64,000 nt of DNA from a bacterium (GTDB lineage: Bacteria > Actinomycetota > Acidimicrobiia > Spongiisociales > Spongiisociaceae). Numbering within the stretch: position 1 is the first letter of the stretch; each line of letters starts with the position of its first letter. Made by a program: the position numbers and the translations under genes. Of the stretch, positions 47,971 through 58,109 are shown piece by piece. Below the pieces are notes generated by a model. That model was not told where the DNA came from. It did not search any database and saw nothing but the letters and a program-made list of their open reading frames with translations. The stretch spans positions 1-64,000 of the forward strand of contig JAPPGU010000050.1 of NCBI GenBank assembly GCA_028821265.1. The letters are read 5' to 3'.

Positions 47971-49038
47971 TCAGCCGGCGTTCACCTGTATCTCGGTGGC
48001 CTTGACGGACAACCAGACCTCCGATCCGGGCGCCAGGTTCAAGCCCGTCTGGGCGTCAGGGGTGATCTCGGCGGTGACCGGCAGCGGGTGACCGGTCTGG
48101 ACGCGGACCCGGTCGGCATGATGATCGATCCGCTCGATCCTGGTCGGCCAGGAGTTGCGCGGGCTTCCCCCGGGCCGGTCGAGGTGGATGGAGATGGCCC
48201 GGGGATGGATGGTGGCGATCACCCGGCCCGACGCCGCCTCCGGAACCACCAAGCGGTGGTTCCCGACGGTCAGGACCCGTCCCGAGGCGGTTCCGACCAC
48301 CAGGTTGACCCCGGCCAGATCGGCTGCGTAGGGGCTGGCGGGACGGAGCCGGATCTGATCGGCGTTGCCCTCCTGGACAACGGAGCCGTTCTCGAGCACT
48401 ACCAGCCTGTCGGCCAGCAGGAAGGCCTCGGTGGGGTCGTGGGTGATCAGCAGGCTCGGTCCCTCGAAGTCGGCCAGGTGGTCCTGGAGCATCCGCCTCA
48501 GGCCGGCCCGTGAGCTGACGTCGAGAGCGGAGAACGGCTCGTCCAGCAGCAGCATGGCGGGTTCGGTTATCAACGCCCTAGCCAGGGCCACGCGCTGCCG
48601 CTGGCCTCCTGACAGGCGATCCGGACGCCGGCCCGAGAGCGCGTCGAGGCCCACCGCTTCCAGCCAGCCGGCCGCGCGCCGGCGGGCCTCGCGGCGGGGT
48701 ACCCGGCGGGAGCGGAGCCCGAAGGCCACATTCTCCAGCGCGCTCAGGTGGGGGAAGAGCACGCCGTCCTGGAACATGACGCCGATCCGGCGCTCCGCCG
48801 GTCCGACGAGGGTTCCGGTGACCGGATCCTCGAGGATCCGGCCACCGAGCCGTATGTAGCCCCCGTCGAGCGGTACCAGGCCTGACAGCGCCCCGACCAC
48901 GGTCGTCTTGCCCGCTCCGTTCGGGCCCAGCAGGGCGACCGTCTGCCCGGGATCGATACCCAGAACCACGTCCAGTCGGAAGCCCTCCCGCCGCATCATC
49001 AGGCGTGAGTCGAGACCCGGTCTCATCTGCTGCGCCAC
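47971..49038 (-). CDS. modC: Molybdate-type ABC transporter ATP-binding protein
   Basis: [37 protein letters not shown]-terminal TOBE-like region; operon with modB/modA. Confidence 0.85.
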   Translation of the reverse strand: MAQQMRPGLDSRLMMRREGFRLDVVLGIDPGQTVALLGPNGAGKTTVVGALSGLVPLDGGYIRLGGRILEDPVTGTLVGPAERRIGVMFQDGVLFPHLSALENVAFGLRSRRVPRREARRRAAGWLEAVGLDALSGRRPDRLSGGQRQRVALARALITEPAMLLLDEPFSALDVSSRAGLRRMLQDHLADFEGPSLLITHDPTEAFLLADRLVVLENGSVVQEGNADQIRLRPASPYAADLAGVNLVVGTASGRVLTVGNHRLVVPEAASGRVIATIHPRAISIHLDRPGGSPRNSWPTRIERIDHHADRVRVQTGHPLPVTAEITPDAQTGLNLAPGSEVWLSVKATEIQVNAG

Positions 49039-49877
49039 CAGTGGTCCCTGAGAGCGACGAGTACGGCCAGCGAGACGATCACCATCACCAGGCTGAGCGC
49101 CAGGGCCGCGTCCCGGTCGCTCTCCAGGGCGACGAACACCGCCAAGGGCAGCGTCTGCGTACGTCCCTCGAGGTTGCCGGCGAAGGTCAGGGTCGCTCCG
49201 AACTCACCGAGCGCGCGAGCCCAGGTGAGGGCGGTGCCGGCAACGACCGACGGGGCGATCATGGGGATCGTCACCCGGCGGAGCACGGTCCACCGTCCGG
49301 CGCCGAGCGTCTCGGCCGCCCGCTCGAAGCGGTGATCCAGGCTCCGGAGCCCGCCTTCGACGGTGAGCACCATCAGGGGCATCGCCACGAACACCCCCGC
49401 CAGGATCACCCCGCCGGTCGAGAACGGCAGGACTAGCCCGGTGGCCTCGTACAGGGGGGATCCCACCAGGCCGCGGCGACCCAGGGCGAACAGCAGGGCC
49501 GCCCCTCCCACCACGGGCGGTAGGACCATCGGAAGCAGCACGAGGCCTCTGAGGAGGGAGCGCCCCGGAAAGTCGTAACGGCACAGTGTCCAGGCCACGG
49601 GCACGCCCAGCAGCAGGGAGATGACTGCCGCGCTGACCGAGGAGATAGCCGACAGCCGGAGGGCTTCCAGGGCCAGATCGGAACCGAGCAGGGTCGCCAG
49701 CCGCCGCCACGGAGCGCGGCCCAGGAGCCCCAGCACCGGTAGGGCGAACAGAGCCAGCCCGATGGTGGCCGGGATGGCGATGAACGCGGGCGGCCGGCGC
49801 GGCCGCCGAACCGTCCCGGACCGGCCGCCGCTCCGGCGGGAGGCCTTCCGGATGCTGTCCTGGTCTTCAGTCATCAA
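49023..49877 (-). CDS. modB: Molybdate-type ABC transporter permease
   Basis: Multi-TM; ERAAETLGAGRWTVLRRVTIPMIAPSVVAGTALTWARALGEFGATLTFAGN. Confidence 0.9.
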   Translation of the reverse strand: MMTEDQDSIRKASRRSGGRSGTVRRPRRPPAFIAIPATIGLALFALPVLGLLGRAPWRRLATLLGSDLALEALRLSAISSVSAAVISLLLGVPVAWTLCRYDFPGRSLLRGLVLLPMVLPPVVGGAALLFALGRRGLVGSPLYEATGLVLPFSTGGVILAGVFVAMPLMVLTVEGGLRSLDHRFERAAETLGAGRWTVLRRVTIPMIAPSVVAGTALTWARALGEFGATLTFAGNLEGRTQTLPLAVFVALESDRDAALALSLVMVIVSLAVLVALRDHWWRSR

Positions 49878-49922
49878 CCCTGATTATTCACGTTTCACGG
49901 GTCCGGTGGCTGCTCGGCACCG

Positions 49923-50675
49923 TCAGGGGAGATGGAACCCGTGCCGGTTCAGGAGCGCCCGTCCCTCGTCCGATAGCACGAAGGCGATGAACGCAGCCGC
50001 GGTCTCCGGGTGGGACGTGCCGGACATTATCGCGATCGGGTAGTCGGTCGTGACGTTGTGCTCCTCAGGGATGGCGATGGCGACCGCGCCGCCCGCCTCC
50101 CGGACGTCGGTGGCATAGACGATGCCGGTGTCGAGTTCTCCGTGCTCGACCTTGGTGAGGAGGGCGCGCACGTTCGGTTCCTCGGTGTCGGGTTGGGCCG
50201 TGACCCCGGCTCTCCGGAGGACCTGGTGGGTGAATCGGCCGCAGGGAACCGTCTCGGCGCACAATCCCACCAGCAGCTCCGGCCGGGCCAGATCGTCGAG
50301 GCCGGTCACCCCGCCCGGATTCCCGGCGGGAACGGCGATGGCCATGGTGTTGCGGGCGAAGACGCGAGCACTGCCGCGGACCAGGCCGGCGGCGCGGACC
50401 TCTTCCATGATGGCGACGTCTGCCGGCGCGAAGGCGTCCACCGGCGCATTCGCCAGGATCTGCTCTCTCAGGAGCGAGCTGCCTCCCAGGTTCAGGACCA
50501 CGTCGACGCCGGGGTGCGCATCCTCGAAGGCCGTCTCGATGTCCCCGAAAGCGTCGGTGAGGGAAGCAGCCGCCGCCACCAGCAGCTCGACCCGGTCGGT
50601 GTCCGGGGCGCCGGCTCCCCCGCAGGAGGCGACGAGCAGGATGGCAATGGATCCGGCGATGAGCCGTCGGGTCAT
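49923..50675 (-). CDS. modA: Molybdate ABC transporter substrate-binding lipoprotein
   Basis: LLVASCGG lipobox; VAAAASLTDAFGDIETAFEDAHPGVDVVLNLGGSSLLREQI. Confidence 0.92.
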   Translation of the reverse strand: MTRRLIAGSIAILLVASCGGAGAPDTDRVELLVAAAASLTDAFGDIETAFEDAHPGVDVVLNLGGSSLLREQILANAPVDAFAPADVAIMEEVRAAGLVRGSARVFARNTMAIAVPAGNPGGVTGLDDLARPELLVGLCAETVPCGRFTHQVLRRAGVTAQPDTEEPNVRALLTKVEHGELDTGIVYATDVREAGGAVAIAIPEEHNVTTDYPIAIMSGTSHPETAAAFIAFVLSDEGRALLNRHGFHLP

Positions 50676-50743
50676 CGGGTTGAAGCCTTCCGGGGTGGGG
50701 GCGGGCCGGTCGGGCCGGTTTTGCGGGATCGGGGCAGGGTAAC

Positions 50744-51532
50744 GTGACCGGGATGGTACGGACGGCGGCCCGCCACGATCGTGATGCCGGAGGGGACCCC
50801 GCCCTCCTCGCCGCCAAGGCTTCGCTGCGGGAGATGGTGTGGGACCGCCTCTCGACCGCAGGGATAGCCCGGTTTCCGGGCGCTCGGAACCGGATCTCCA
50901 ACTTCGTGGGCGCGGAAGCGGCCGCCGAGCGGCTGCGCGGTACGCGGGCCTGGCGCCAGGCCGGCACCCTGAAGTCCAACCCGGACTCGCCCCAGTGGCC
51001 GGTCCGCCAGCGGGCACTCGAGGACGGCAAGCTGGTCTTCATGGCGGTACCCCGGCTGGCCGAGCCGGAGCCGTTCTTCTGCCTGGATCCCGATCGCCTG
51101 ACCGATCCTCCCCGGGCGGCGTCATCCATCAAGGGCGCCTCCCGCTCGGCTCGCACCGTCCGGATCGAGGACATGGCTCCGGTTGACCTGGTGATCACCG
51201 GGTGCGTGGCCGTGGACCCGACCGGCGCACGGCTCGGGAAGGGCGGGGGCTTCAGCGATCTCGAGTACGCCCTGGCCTGGGAGGCGGGCCTCATCGGACC
51301 GGAGACCCTGGTGGCTACCACCGTTCACGAGATCCAGGTTCTGGAGGCCGACCGGATCCCGATGGCGGGCCATGACCTCCGTCTCGACCTGATCGTCACC
51401 CCTGATCGGGTGATCGCCTGTGACGGTCCGCGCCCGGCACCCGGGCTGAGGTGGGAAAAGTTGACCGAGGAGAAGATAGCGGCCATCCCCCTGCTGGCCG
51501 CCCTCCGCTCCGCCGGTTCCCACCGCCCCTGA
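50744..51532 (+). CDS. 5-formyltetrahydrofolate cyclo-ligase family protein
   Basis: LKSNPDSPQWPVRQRALEDGKLVFMAVPRL, RLGKGGGFSDLEYALAWEAG. Confidence 0.85.
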   Translation: MTGMVRTAARHDRDAGGDPALLAAKASLREMVWDRLSTAGIARFPGARNRISNFVGAEAAAERLRGTRAWRQAGTLKSNPDSPQWPVRQRALEDGKLVFMAVPRLAEPEPFFCLDPDRLTDPPRAASSIKGASRSARTVRIEDMAPVDLVITGCVAVDPTGARLGKGGGFSDLEYALAWEAGLIGPETLVATTVHEIQVLEADRIPMAGHDLRLDLIVTPDRVIACDGPRPAPGLRWEKLTEEKIAAIPLLAALRSAGSHRP

Positions 51533-51549
51533 GGGGGGAGGGACCGCTC

Positions 51550-52527
51550 GTGCATCAGGGGAGACGGTCCAACTGGCGGGCGGCGGTGGCTCTGCTCGGG
51601 TGCCTGCTCCTCTGGTCCTGCGCCGGCGCCTCACCCACCGGGAGTCCCGCCTCCACCGCCAGCACCTCTCCCGCGACCACCGTGCCGGTAACGGCCGCAC
51701 CCACAGCCGTGACCACGACCGCAGCGATCACGACCGTCGCGACCACGACCGTCGCGACCACCACCGCCGTTACCACCACCGTCGTGACCACGACCGCTCC
51801 GCCGGCGCCGGTGGAGCCGATGGTTCCGGCCGATCCGGTATCCATCGAGCTGGTTGTCGTAGAGACGCTTCCCCACGACCCGCAGGCCTTCACCCAGGGC
51901 CTGGTGATGGGAGACGGGGTCCTCTACGAGAGCACCGGGCTCTACGGCGAGTCGACCGTGCGGATCGTGGATCCCGCCACCGGTCATGTGATCCGCTCCA
52001 CGAGCCTCGAAGACGGGTTCTTCGGCGAGGGCCTGGAGCTGGTGGGCGATCGGCTCATCCAGCTGACCTGGAGAGAGGGGACCGCCTTCGTCTGGGATGC
52101 GGAGACGCTCGCCCCGCTGGGCACCTTCTCCTACACGGGCGAAGGGTGGGGGTTGTGCGCCCAGGAGGACCGGCTGGTCATGAGCAACGGGTCGTCACGG
52201 CTGACCTTCCGCGACCTCACGACTTTCGCGCCCGTGGGCGGTGTTGAGGTTCTGAGGTCCGGGGAGCCCGTGGAACGGATCAACGAACTGGAATGCGTGG
52301 AGGATCTCGTCTACGCCAACGTGTGGCAGACCGAGGAGATCGTGATCATCGACCCCGGCACCGGGAGGGTCGTGGGCCAGATCGACGCATCGTCGCTGCT
52401 AGATCACCTCGGATCGACCGATGGGATCGATGTGCTCAACGGCATCGCCTATGACCCCGAAGACCGGTCGTTCTACCTGACCGGCAAGCTCTGGCCCGCG
52501 ATCTTCCAGGTGCGCCTCACGCCCTAG
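51550..52527 (+). CDS. Glutaminyl-peptide cyclotransferase (plant/bacterial type), secreted lipoprotein with Thr-rich linker
   Basis: LPHDPQAFTQGLVMGDGVLYESTGLYGESTVRIVD, ELECVEDLVYANVWQTEEIVIIDP, VLNGIAYDPEDRSFYLTGKLWP. Confidence 0.92.
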   Translation: MHQGRRSNWRAAVALLGCLLLWSCAGASPTGSPASTASTSPATTVPVTAAPTAVTTTAAITTVATTTVATTTAVTTTVVTTTAPPAPVEPMVPADPVSIELVVVETLPHDPQAFTQGLVMGDGVLYESTGLYGESTVRIVDPATGHVIRSTSLEDGFFGEGLELVGDRLIQLTWREGTAFVWDAETLAPLGTFSYTGEGWGLCAQEDRLVMSNGSSRLTFRDLTTFAPVGGVEVLRSGEPVERINELECVEDLVYANVWQTEEIVIIDPGTGRVVGQIDASSLLDHLGSTDGIDVLNGIAYDPEDRSFYLTGKLWPAIFQVRLTP

Positions 52528-52539
52528 GTGGCCACTGAA

Positions 52540-52556
52540 CAGACCACAGTGGTCTG
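52540..52556. promoter_or_regulatory. Perfect palindrome CAGACCAC-A-GTGGTCTG upstream of rpsF; half-site CAGACCAC at 52588-52595
   Basis: Read directly in the rpsF upstream region. Confidence 0.5.
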
Positions 52557-52725
52557 CCTGAGGAATAGCTCGGCGCCATCCCCCAGACAGACCACTAGAC
52601 TTCCACCCGCCGCTGATGCATGATGCCTGTCATGCGGTTCCCACAATCCAAGTCCTGCGCCCGAGGTGGCGCCTTCTGGGGGGGTTCGTTCCGGCCCGGA
52701 TGTCCGAAGGAGGTGATGCGCCCCC

Positions 52726-53088
52726 ATGCGCACGTACGAGTTGATGACCATTCATAGGCCCGAGCTGGCCGAGGCCGATGCCAGGCGTGAGTCACAGGTT
52801 CTCAAGAACTTTCTCCACGAGGCCGATGCGGCCGTCGTGGAGATCGATTTCTGGGGCAAGCGGCGGCTCGCCTACGAGATCGACAAGGTCCGGGAGGGCT
52901 ACTACACGGTGGTCACGTTCGAAGGCGAGCCCCACCATGTAGCCGCCCTGGACCGCGCTCTCTCCCTTTCCGACGCGGTGATACGGCACAAGATCATCCG
53001 GCCCGGTGCTCGTCCCGGTCGGACGAAGAACGCCAAGGAGTCTTCGGACAATCCTGCTTCGGACACGGCGGACGTATCCGGTGCATGA
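52726..53088 (+). CDS. rpsF: 30S ribosomal protein S6
   Basis: MRTYELMTIHRPELAEAD, IDFWGKRRLAYEIDKVREGYY. Confidence 0.97.
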   Translation: MRTYELMTIHRPELAEADARRESQVLKNFLHEADAAVVEIDFWGKRRLAYEIDKVREGYYTVVTFEGEPHHVAALDRALSLSDAVIRHKIIRPGARPGRTKNAKESSDNPASDTADVSGA

Positions 53089-53152
53089 GAGTGTCACAGG
53101 GCCTTGATGTAATGGGTAGGAACCGAGTGAGCAGCACACAGATAGGAATGGC

Positions 53153-53611
53153 ATGCCTGACAACACAGTAACCATCGTAGGCAACCTGACCCAGGACCCC
53201 GAGATGAGGTTCACGCCCAACGGGGTGGCCATGGTCAGTCTCAGCATCGCCGTGAACCGCCGGCGCTTCAACCGCGACACCAACACGTGGGAGGATGGCG
53301 AGGCGAGCTTCTTCAACGCCACGTGTTGGCGCGACCTGGCCGAGAACGTCTCCGAGTCGTTGCGCAAGGGGACCCGGGTGTTGATCACCGGCCGGCTGCA
53401 GCAGCGCCGCTGGGAGACGCAGGAGGGCGACCCGCGCTCCGTGGTCGAGATCCAGGTCGACGAGATCGGCCCCAGCCTCAAGTGGGCCACCGCCTCGGTG
53501 ACCCGCATCCCGCGCGGCGGCGGCTGGAGCGGCGGCGGCCAGCAGCAGGGCAACGTACCCCCTGCCCCCGTGGCGCGGAACAACCCGCCGCCTGACGAAG
53601 CACCCTTCTGA
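53153..53611 (+). CDS. ssb: Single-stranded DNA-binding protein
   Basis: NTVTIVGNLTQDPEMRFTPNGVAMVSLSIAVNRR; acidic/hydrophobic C-tip PDEAPF. Confidence 0.97.
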   Translation: MPDNTVTIVGNLTQDPEMRFTPNGVAMVSLSIAVNRRRFNRDTNTWEDGEASFFNATCWRDLAENVSESLRKGTRVLITGRLQQRRWETQEGDPRSVVEIQVDEIGPSLKWATASVTRIPRGGGWSGGGQQQGNVPPAPVARNNPPPDEAPF

Positions 53612-53627
53612 CAAGGAGTTATGACTC

Positions 53628-53912
53628 ATGGCGAGACGAATCCCGAACCGCCGCCGCCGGCGGCCCAGAGGACCCAAGACGATCCGCAAGCGGGCCTGTC
53701 CGGGTTGCGGGCAGATGAAGTGCGACAACACCAGGGTGCCTTACGTGGACTACAAGGACCTGGACATCCTGGGCCGCTTCATCTCCGAACGCGGCAAGAT
53801 CCGTTCCCGGCGGGTAACCGGCGCCTGCGCCCAGTACCAGCGGCGGGTGGCGATCGCCATCAAGAACGCTCGCGAGATGGCGTTGTTGCCGTACACGAAG
53901 AGCCCGCGATGA
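53628..53912 (+). CDS. rpsR: 30S ribosomal protein S18
   Basis: [50 protein letters not shown]. Confidence 0.97.
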   Translation: MARRIPNRRRRRPRGPKTIRKRACPGCGQMKCDNTRVPYVDYKDLDILGRFISERGKIRSRRVTGACAQYQRRVAIAIKNAREMALLPYTKSPR

Positions 53913-54361
53913 GGCTGGTGCTCAAGTCCGACGTGGCCGGTCTGGGCACGAAGGGAGACATCGTGGAGGTGTCCACCGGCTACGGACGCAACTACCTCCT
54001 GCCCCAGGGGCTGGCCGCCAATGCCACCACCGGCATGATCCGCCAGATCCAGGAGGCCGCGCGGGTCCGCCGGGAGGCTCGCCGTCGCGAACTGGAAGCC
54101 GCCGAGAACATCCGCTCGCACCTGGCCGAGACCCGGGTCGTGATCGCCGCCCGGGTGAATGACGAGGGTCAGCTGTTCGGGTCGATCGGGATCGCCGAGA
54201 TCGTCGACGCGGTGAGGAGCCTGTCGTCGGTGGTCCTGGAGCGGCGTATGGTCCTGCTGGCGGAACCCATCAAGACCATCGGCTACCACGAGGTGTCCAT
54301 CACCCTGCATCCTGAGGTGCAGTGCGTCCTGACTCTGGATGTGATCCCGGCTCACCGGTGA
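53909..54361 (+). CDS. rplI: 50S ribosomal protein L9
   Basis: [40 protein letters not shown] overlap with rpsR. Confidence 0.97.
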   Translation: MRLVLKSDVAGLGTKGDIVEVSTGYGRNYLLPQGLAANATTGMIRQIQEAARVRREARRRELEAAENIRSHLAETRVVIAARVNDEGQLFGSIGIAEIVDAVRSLSSVVLERRMVLLAEPIKTIGYHEVSITLHPEVQCVLTLDVIPAHR

Positions 54362-54682
54362 CGCCCGGGCGTTGCTCCGGCGAGTGGTCCGCGTCCCGGG
54401 CAGAAACCTGAAGAGCGGCAAAATCTGGCCCCGGAACCGGGGCCTGCCGGCCTTCCGGTTGCCTATGCTGACTGGCGGTTGGGATCCGGTCGGACGGCGC
54501 GACTACCGGTTACCTCCCCGGCCACTTCCCTCTTCCCCCTGTGACTTTCCCGCACGTCGCCGCGTAGCCGGGGGACCGCGCGGTGGGGAATGTCACACCC
54601 TCGCGCCATCCTGGTAGTGACGATGTAGGACAGAGGGAGGGCGCAGTATGGGCCGGGCCATCTTCCCCGCAGGGGCAACACC

Positions 54683-56050
54683 GTGACGGTGGCCGAGCGG
54701 GTCTCCGACCCCGTTGCCTTCACCCAGGCCATGGCTCCGCCCCACAGCGGCGAAGCGGAGGAGTCCGTGCTGGGCGCGGTCCTCCGGTCGCAGCCGGCGG
54801 CCGATGAGGTGATCGGACGCCTGAAGGAGTCGGACTTCTACGTTCCGGCCTACCGGATGATCTTCGGCGCCATGGTGCGCCTCTACGACGACAACCAACC
54901 CATCGACACGCTGACGGTGGCCGACCGTCTGACCAGGATGGGCAATCTCGACAAGGTGGGCGGCGTCGGCAGGGTCGCCGTGCTCTGGGACAAGGTGCCC
55001 AGTGCCGCCAACGTGGGCTACTACACGGAGGTGGTCGCCGAACATGCCGTCCGGCGCGGGATGCTGGAGGCGACCCGGCGGATCGGTGACCTGGCCATGA
55101 ACCTGGACATGGAGATCGAAACGGTCCTGGACCAGGCCGAACAGGCCGTCCTGCGGGTGGCGCAGGACCGGATGGACGGCGGCCTGGAGCAGATGGGAGG
55201 CCTGCTCGAGCAGATCCTGCAGAAGCTGGAGAAGGCGGAGAGAGGCGAGCAGGACGTCACCGGACTCTCCACCGGCCTGACGGATCTGGACCGCAAGCTG
55301 GGGGGCCTCCAGCCCGGCACGCTGATAGTGGTGGCCGGCCGTCCCGGTATGGGCAAGAGCGCCCTGGCCATGAACATAGCCAGCCATGTGGCCCTCAGTA
55401 ACGGGCCGGTGGCGTTGTTCAGCCTGGAGATGTCGCCGATGGAGATCGCCTACCGCTGGTTGGGATCCTACGCCCGGGTCAACTCCATGAAGCTGCGTTC
55501 CGGCCTGGATCAGGGCGAGTCGGCCAGGTTATGGCCCCGGCTCGTGTCCGCCTCGGCCAGCCTGTACGGGGCGCCGCTGCACGCCGACGAGGGGTCGCGC
55601 ACGGTTACCGACATCCGGGCCAAGTGCCGGCGGATGAAGCGCCAGAGAGGGCTGGATCTGGTGGTGGTGGACTACATGCAGCTGATGCAGGCCCGTACCA
55701 GGGAGAACAGGCAGCAGGAGATCGCCGAGATCAGCCTCAACCTCAAGGGGCTGGCCAGGGAACTGGACGTGCCGGTGATTGCGGTCTCGCAGCTCAACCG
55801 CGCCCTGGAGAGCAGGGGAGACCGGCGCCCGCAGCTCGGAGACCTCCGCGAGTCGGGGGCGATCGAGCAGGACGCGGACGTGGTGCTCATGATCTACCGC
55901 GACGAGTACTACAACCCGCAGTCCGACCAGAAGGGGATGGCCGACATCATCATCGCCAAGCAGCGGGCCGGTCCCACCGGTGTCGTCAAGGCCACCTTTG
56001 CCGCTGAGTACACCCGGTTCGACAACCTGCCGCACGGCTACACCAACTAG
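54683..56050 (+). CDS. dnaB: Replicative DNA helicase
   Basis: PPHSGEAEESVLGAVL, VVAGRPGMGKSALAMNIA, LVVVDYMQLM, QLGDLRESGAIEQDADVVLMIYRDEYY. Confidence 0.98.
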   Translation: MTVAERVSDPVAFTQAMAPPHSGEAEESVLGAVLRSQPAADEVIGRLKESDFYVPAYRMIFGAMVRLYDDNQPIDTLTVADRLTRMGNLDKVGGVGRVAVLWDKVPSAANVGYYTEVVAEHAVRRGMLEATRRIGDLAMNLDMEIETVLDQAEQAVLRVAQDRMDGGLEQMGGLLEQILQKLEKAERGEQDVTGLSTGLTDLDRKLGGLQPGTLIVVAGRPGMGKSALAMNIASHVALSNGPVALFSLEMSPMEIAYRWLGSYARVNSMKLRSGLDQGESARLWPRLVSASASLYGAPLHADEGSRTVTDIRAKCRRMKRQRGLDLVVVDYMQLMQARTRENRQQEIAEISLNLKGLARELDVPVIAVSQLNRALESRGDRRPQLGDLRESGAIEQDADVVLMIYRDEYYNPQSDQKGMADIIIAKQRAGPTGVVKATFAAEYTRFDNLPHGYTN

Positions 56051-56074
56051 GGGAGTAGGCGGACCGGGCGCCGC

Positions 56075-57079
56075 TCAGATGTGAATCTCGATGCGGTCTC
56101 CGTCCTCGAGGGGGAATGCCTTCCCGATGCGGCGGTCGGGCTGGCCGGGCCGGATCAGCCGGGCGAATTTGAGATCGCGGGCGAAGTCCTTGTGGATCAG
56201 AGCGGCCACATCCAGCACTGTCTGGCCCCGGCGGATCGTGTAGGGCCTGTCGTCCTTTCGCTCGGAGGCGGAGACCGTGTACACCCGCACCACCCCCAAG
56301 GCGCCGAAGAGCCAGTCGCCCAGATGGCTTACCTCGCCATCCGGCACCGAGGACCTGAGGACGGGTAGGTCGAGGCCGACCAACTCCATCAGCACCTCGA
56401 TCTCCTCCTCGACCTGTTCGGTCAGGTCGGCCTTGGACGCCACCACCGCGGCGGGCAGGATCTTGGCGAACGGATCATCGGGATCCGTGGGCGCCCCCGC
56501 GCCGCTGGGCCACTCCCCGGTCAGGAACACCTTGCGTTCCTCCAGCAACCCCACCAACTCCTCCACGGCCGCTACGCAGCCGGGCTCCGACACGTCAACC
56601 ACTAAGAGCGCCCCGTCCGCGGGCTGCAGGGCATTCCCGATCCAGGGCAAGGTGTGCTCGGCGGTGATCGGCGGGAGGTCGATCAGCTGGATCCCGATGT
56701 CACCCACGGGCGCCATTCCGGGCTGGGGATGCTGGGTGGTGAAGGGGTACGCCCCGACCGGGGCGCCTGAACCGGTGAGGGCGTGGTGGAGCGAGGACTT
56801 GCCGCTGTTGGGAGGTCCGAGCAGGACGATCTGGCCCGCCCCTTCCGGCCGGACGGTGTAGACCGGCCCGGCCCGCGCACCCGCCTTCCTGGGAGCGGCC
56901 AGCTCCTCGGTCAACTCCTTGATCTTGGTCTTGATCCCGGCCTGGAGGTGTTCGGTTCCCTTGTGCTTGGGGATGGTGCGCAGCATCTCCCGCAGTGCCG
57001 TCAGGCGGTCCCGGGACTCCCGGGCCGCCTTGTAGTCGGCTTCGGCCTTCTTGTACTCGGGGGAGACGTTGGTGGGCAT
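56075..57079 (-). CDS. TGS-domain GTPase (DRG/Obg-like)
   Basis: IVLLGPPNSGKSSLHHALTG (G1), LIDLPPITAEHT (G3-like), VASKADL (G4-like), C-terminal TGS IRRGQTVLDVAALIHKDFARDLKFARL. Confidence 0.85.
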   Translation of the reverse strand: MPTNVSPEYKKAEADYKAARESRDRLTALREMLRTIPKHKGTEHLQAGIKTKIKELTEELAAPRKAGARAGPVYTVRPEGAGQIVLLGPPNSGKSSLHHALTGSGAPVGAYPFTTQHPQPGMAPVGDIGIQLIDLPPITAEHTLPWIGNALQPADGALLVVDVSEPGCVAAVEELVGLLEERKVFLTGEWPSGAGAPTDPDDPFAKILPAAVVASKADLTEQVEEEIEVLMELVGLDLPVLRSSVPDGEVSHLGDWLFGALGVVRVYTVSASERKDDRPYTIRRGQTVLDVAALIHKDFARDLKFARLIRPGQPDRRIGKAFPLEDGDRIEIHI

Positions 57080-57144
57080 TGCCTCACAATGATGGCGCAA
57101 CGGCGGCGGGAACGCCGATCGGGCGGCGGTAATCTCGCGAAGCC

Positions 57145-57939
57145 ATGTTCGAAGAGCTCGCCGATGGCGTCTTCCGGCGTCCCTATCCCTTCCTGCGGAT
57201 CAACATCGGGGTCGTGATCGGCGCCGACGGCGTCCTGCTGGTCGACACCCGCGAGAGTGAGGATGCCGCCCGCGAACTGTCCGGCGAGCTTCGCACGCTG
57301 ACGGCCAAGCCGGTGAGGTGGGTGGTCAACACCCACTGGCACTGGGACCACGTATTCGGGAACGCTCTCTTCCCCGGCGCGGCTATCTGGGGACACCGGT
57401 CCTGCCGGATGATGCTCGTGGGGAATACGGAGCCCCACTTCGAGGATGCCCGGCGCTGGGTGCCCCGGGAGCGGAGAGACGAGATCGAGCGGGTGAGGGT
57501 GGTGCCACCGCAGCACACGTTCGAGGCGGTGACCGCCATCGACATCGGTGGACACCGGGTCGAGCTCACGTACCACGGCCGGGGACACACCGACGCGGAT
57601 GTGGTGGTCCGCTGCGGCGGCGTGACCTTCATGGGGGACCTGGTGGAACAGGGCAAGAGCCCCGAAATGGGCGATTCCTACCCCCTGGAGTGGCCCGCCA
57701 CGCTGGCCGCGGCGCGCCCCGGAGTGGGGCCCACGGTGGTGCCCGGCCACGGTGACCTGCTCTCTCCCGCCGACGTGGACGACCAGGCGGAGCGGCTCGA
57801 GAGGGTGGCAGCGTTGTTACGCCAGGTGCTCTACGAGGGGCGTCCGGCGGAGGAGGCGGTCCGGCGAGGGCCCATCCCCGAGCTGCATATGCGGAAAGCG
57901 CTAGCCCGGGCCCGAGCAGAGGCCGGCGTAACCCATTAG
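57145..57939 (+). CDS. MBL-fold metallohydrolase
   Basis: NTHWHWDHVFGNALFPGAAIWGH, YHGRGHTDADVVV, GDLVEQGK. Confidence 0.9.
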   Translation: MFEELADGVFRRPYPFLRINIGVVIGADGVLLVDTRESEDAARELSGELRTLTAKPVRWVVNTHWHWDHVFGNALFPGAAIWGHRSCRMMLVGNTEPHFEDARRWVPRERRDEIERVRVVPPQHTFEAVTAIDIGGHRVELTYHGRGHTDADVVVRCGGVTFMGDLVEQGKSPEMGDSYPLEWPATLAAARPGVGPTVVPGHGDLLSPADVDDQAERLERVAALLRQVLYEGRPAEEAVRRGPIPELHMRKALARARAEAGVTH

Positions 57940-58039
57940 TGGGGGTGATTAGGCACTGGAGAATAAGGTGTAGCTACTCTGGGCGGCGATGAATCCGGTT
58001 TGTTAAAGCAGAGGCTGAGTTGACAGGCTTAGAATTAGC

Positions 58040-58109
58040 AGGAAGGCGGCAGACCGGGTAGCGCCCACAACCGTGAGCTCTGCCGAAACCCGGCTCTGCC
58101 GCCTTTCCT
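58040..58109. terminator. Long stem-loop (bidirectional terminator or structured RNA) in a convergent intergenic region
   Basis: AGGAAGGCGGCAGACCGGG pairs with CCCGGCTCTGCCGCCTTTCCT, near-perfect about 19 bp stem. Confidence 0.5.

Noticed and set aside
50065-51321. Minus-strand ORF (418 aa) overlapping modA and the cyclo-ligase-like gene
   Set aside because: Arg/Pro/Gly-rich translation, no domain, conflicts with two clear genes.
54427-54444. GGCCCCGG-AA-CCGGGGCC after rplI as a confident terminator
   Set aside because: Perfect small inverted repeat but a 2 nt loop and no U-tract; in GC-rich DNA this is weak evidence.
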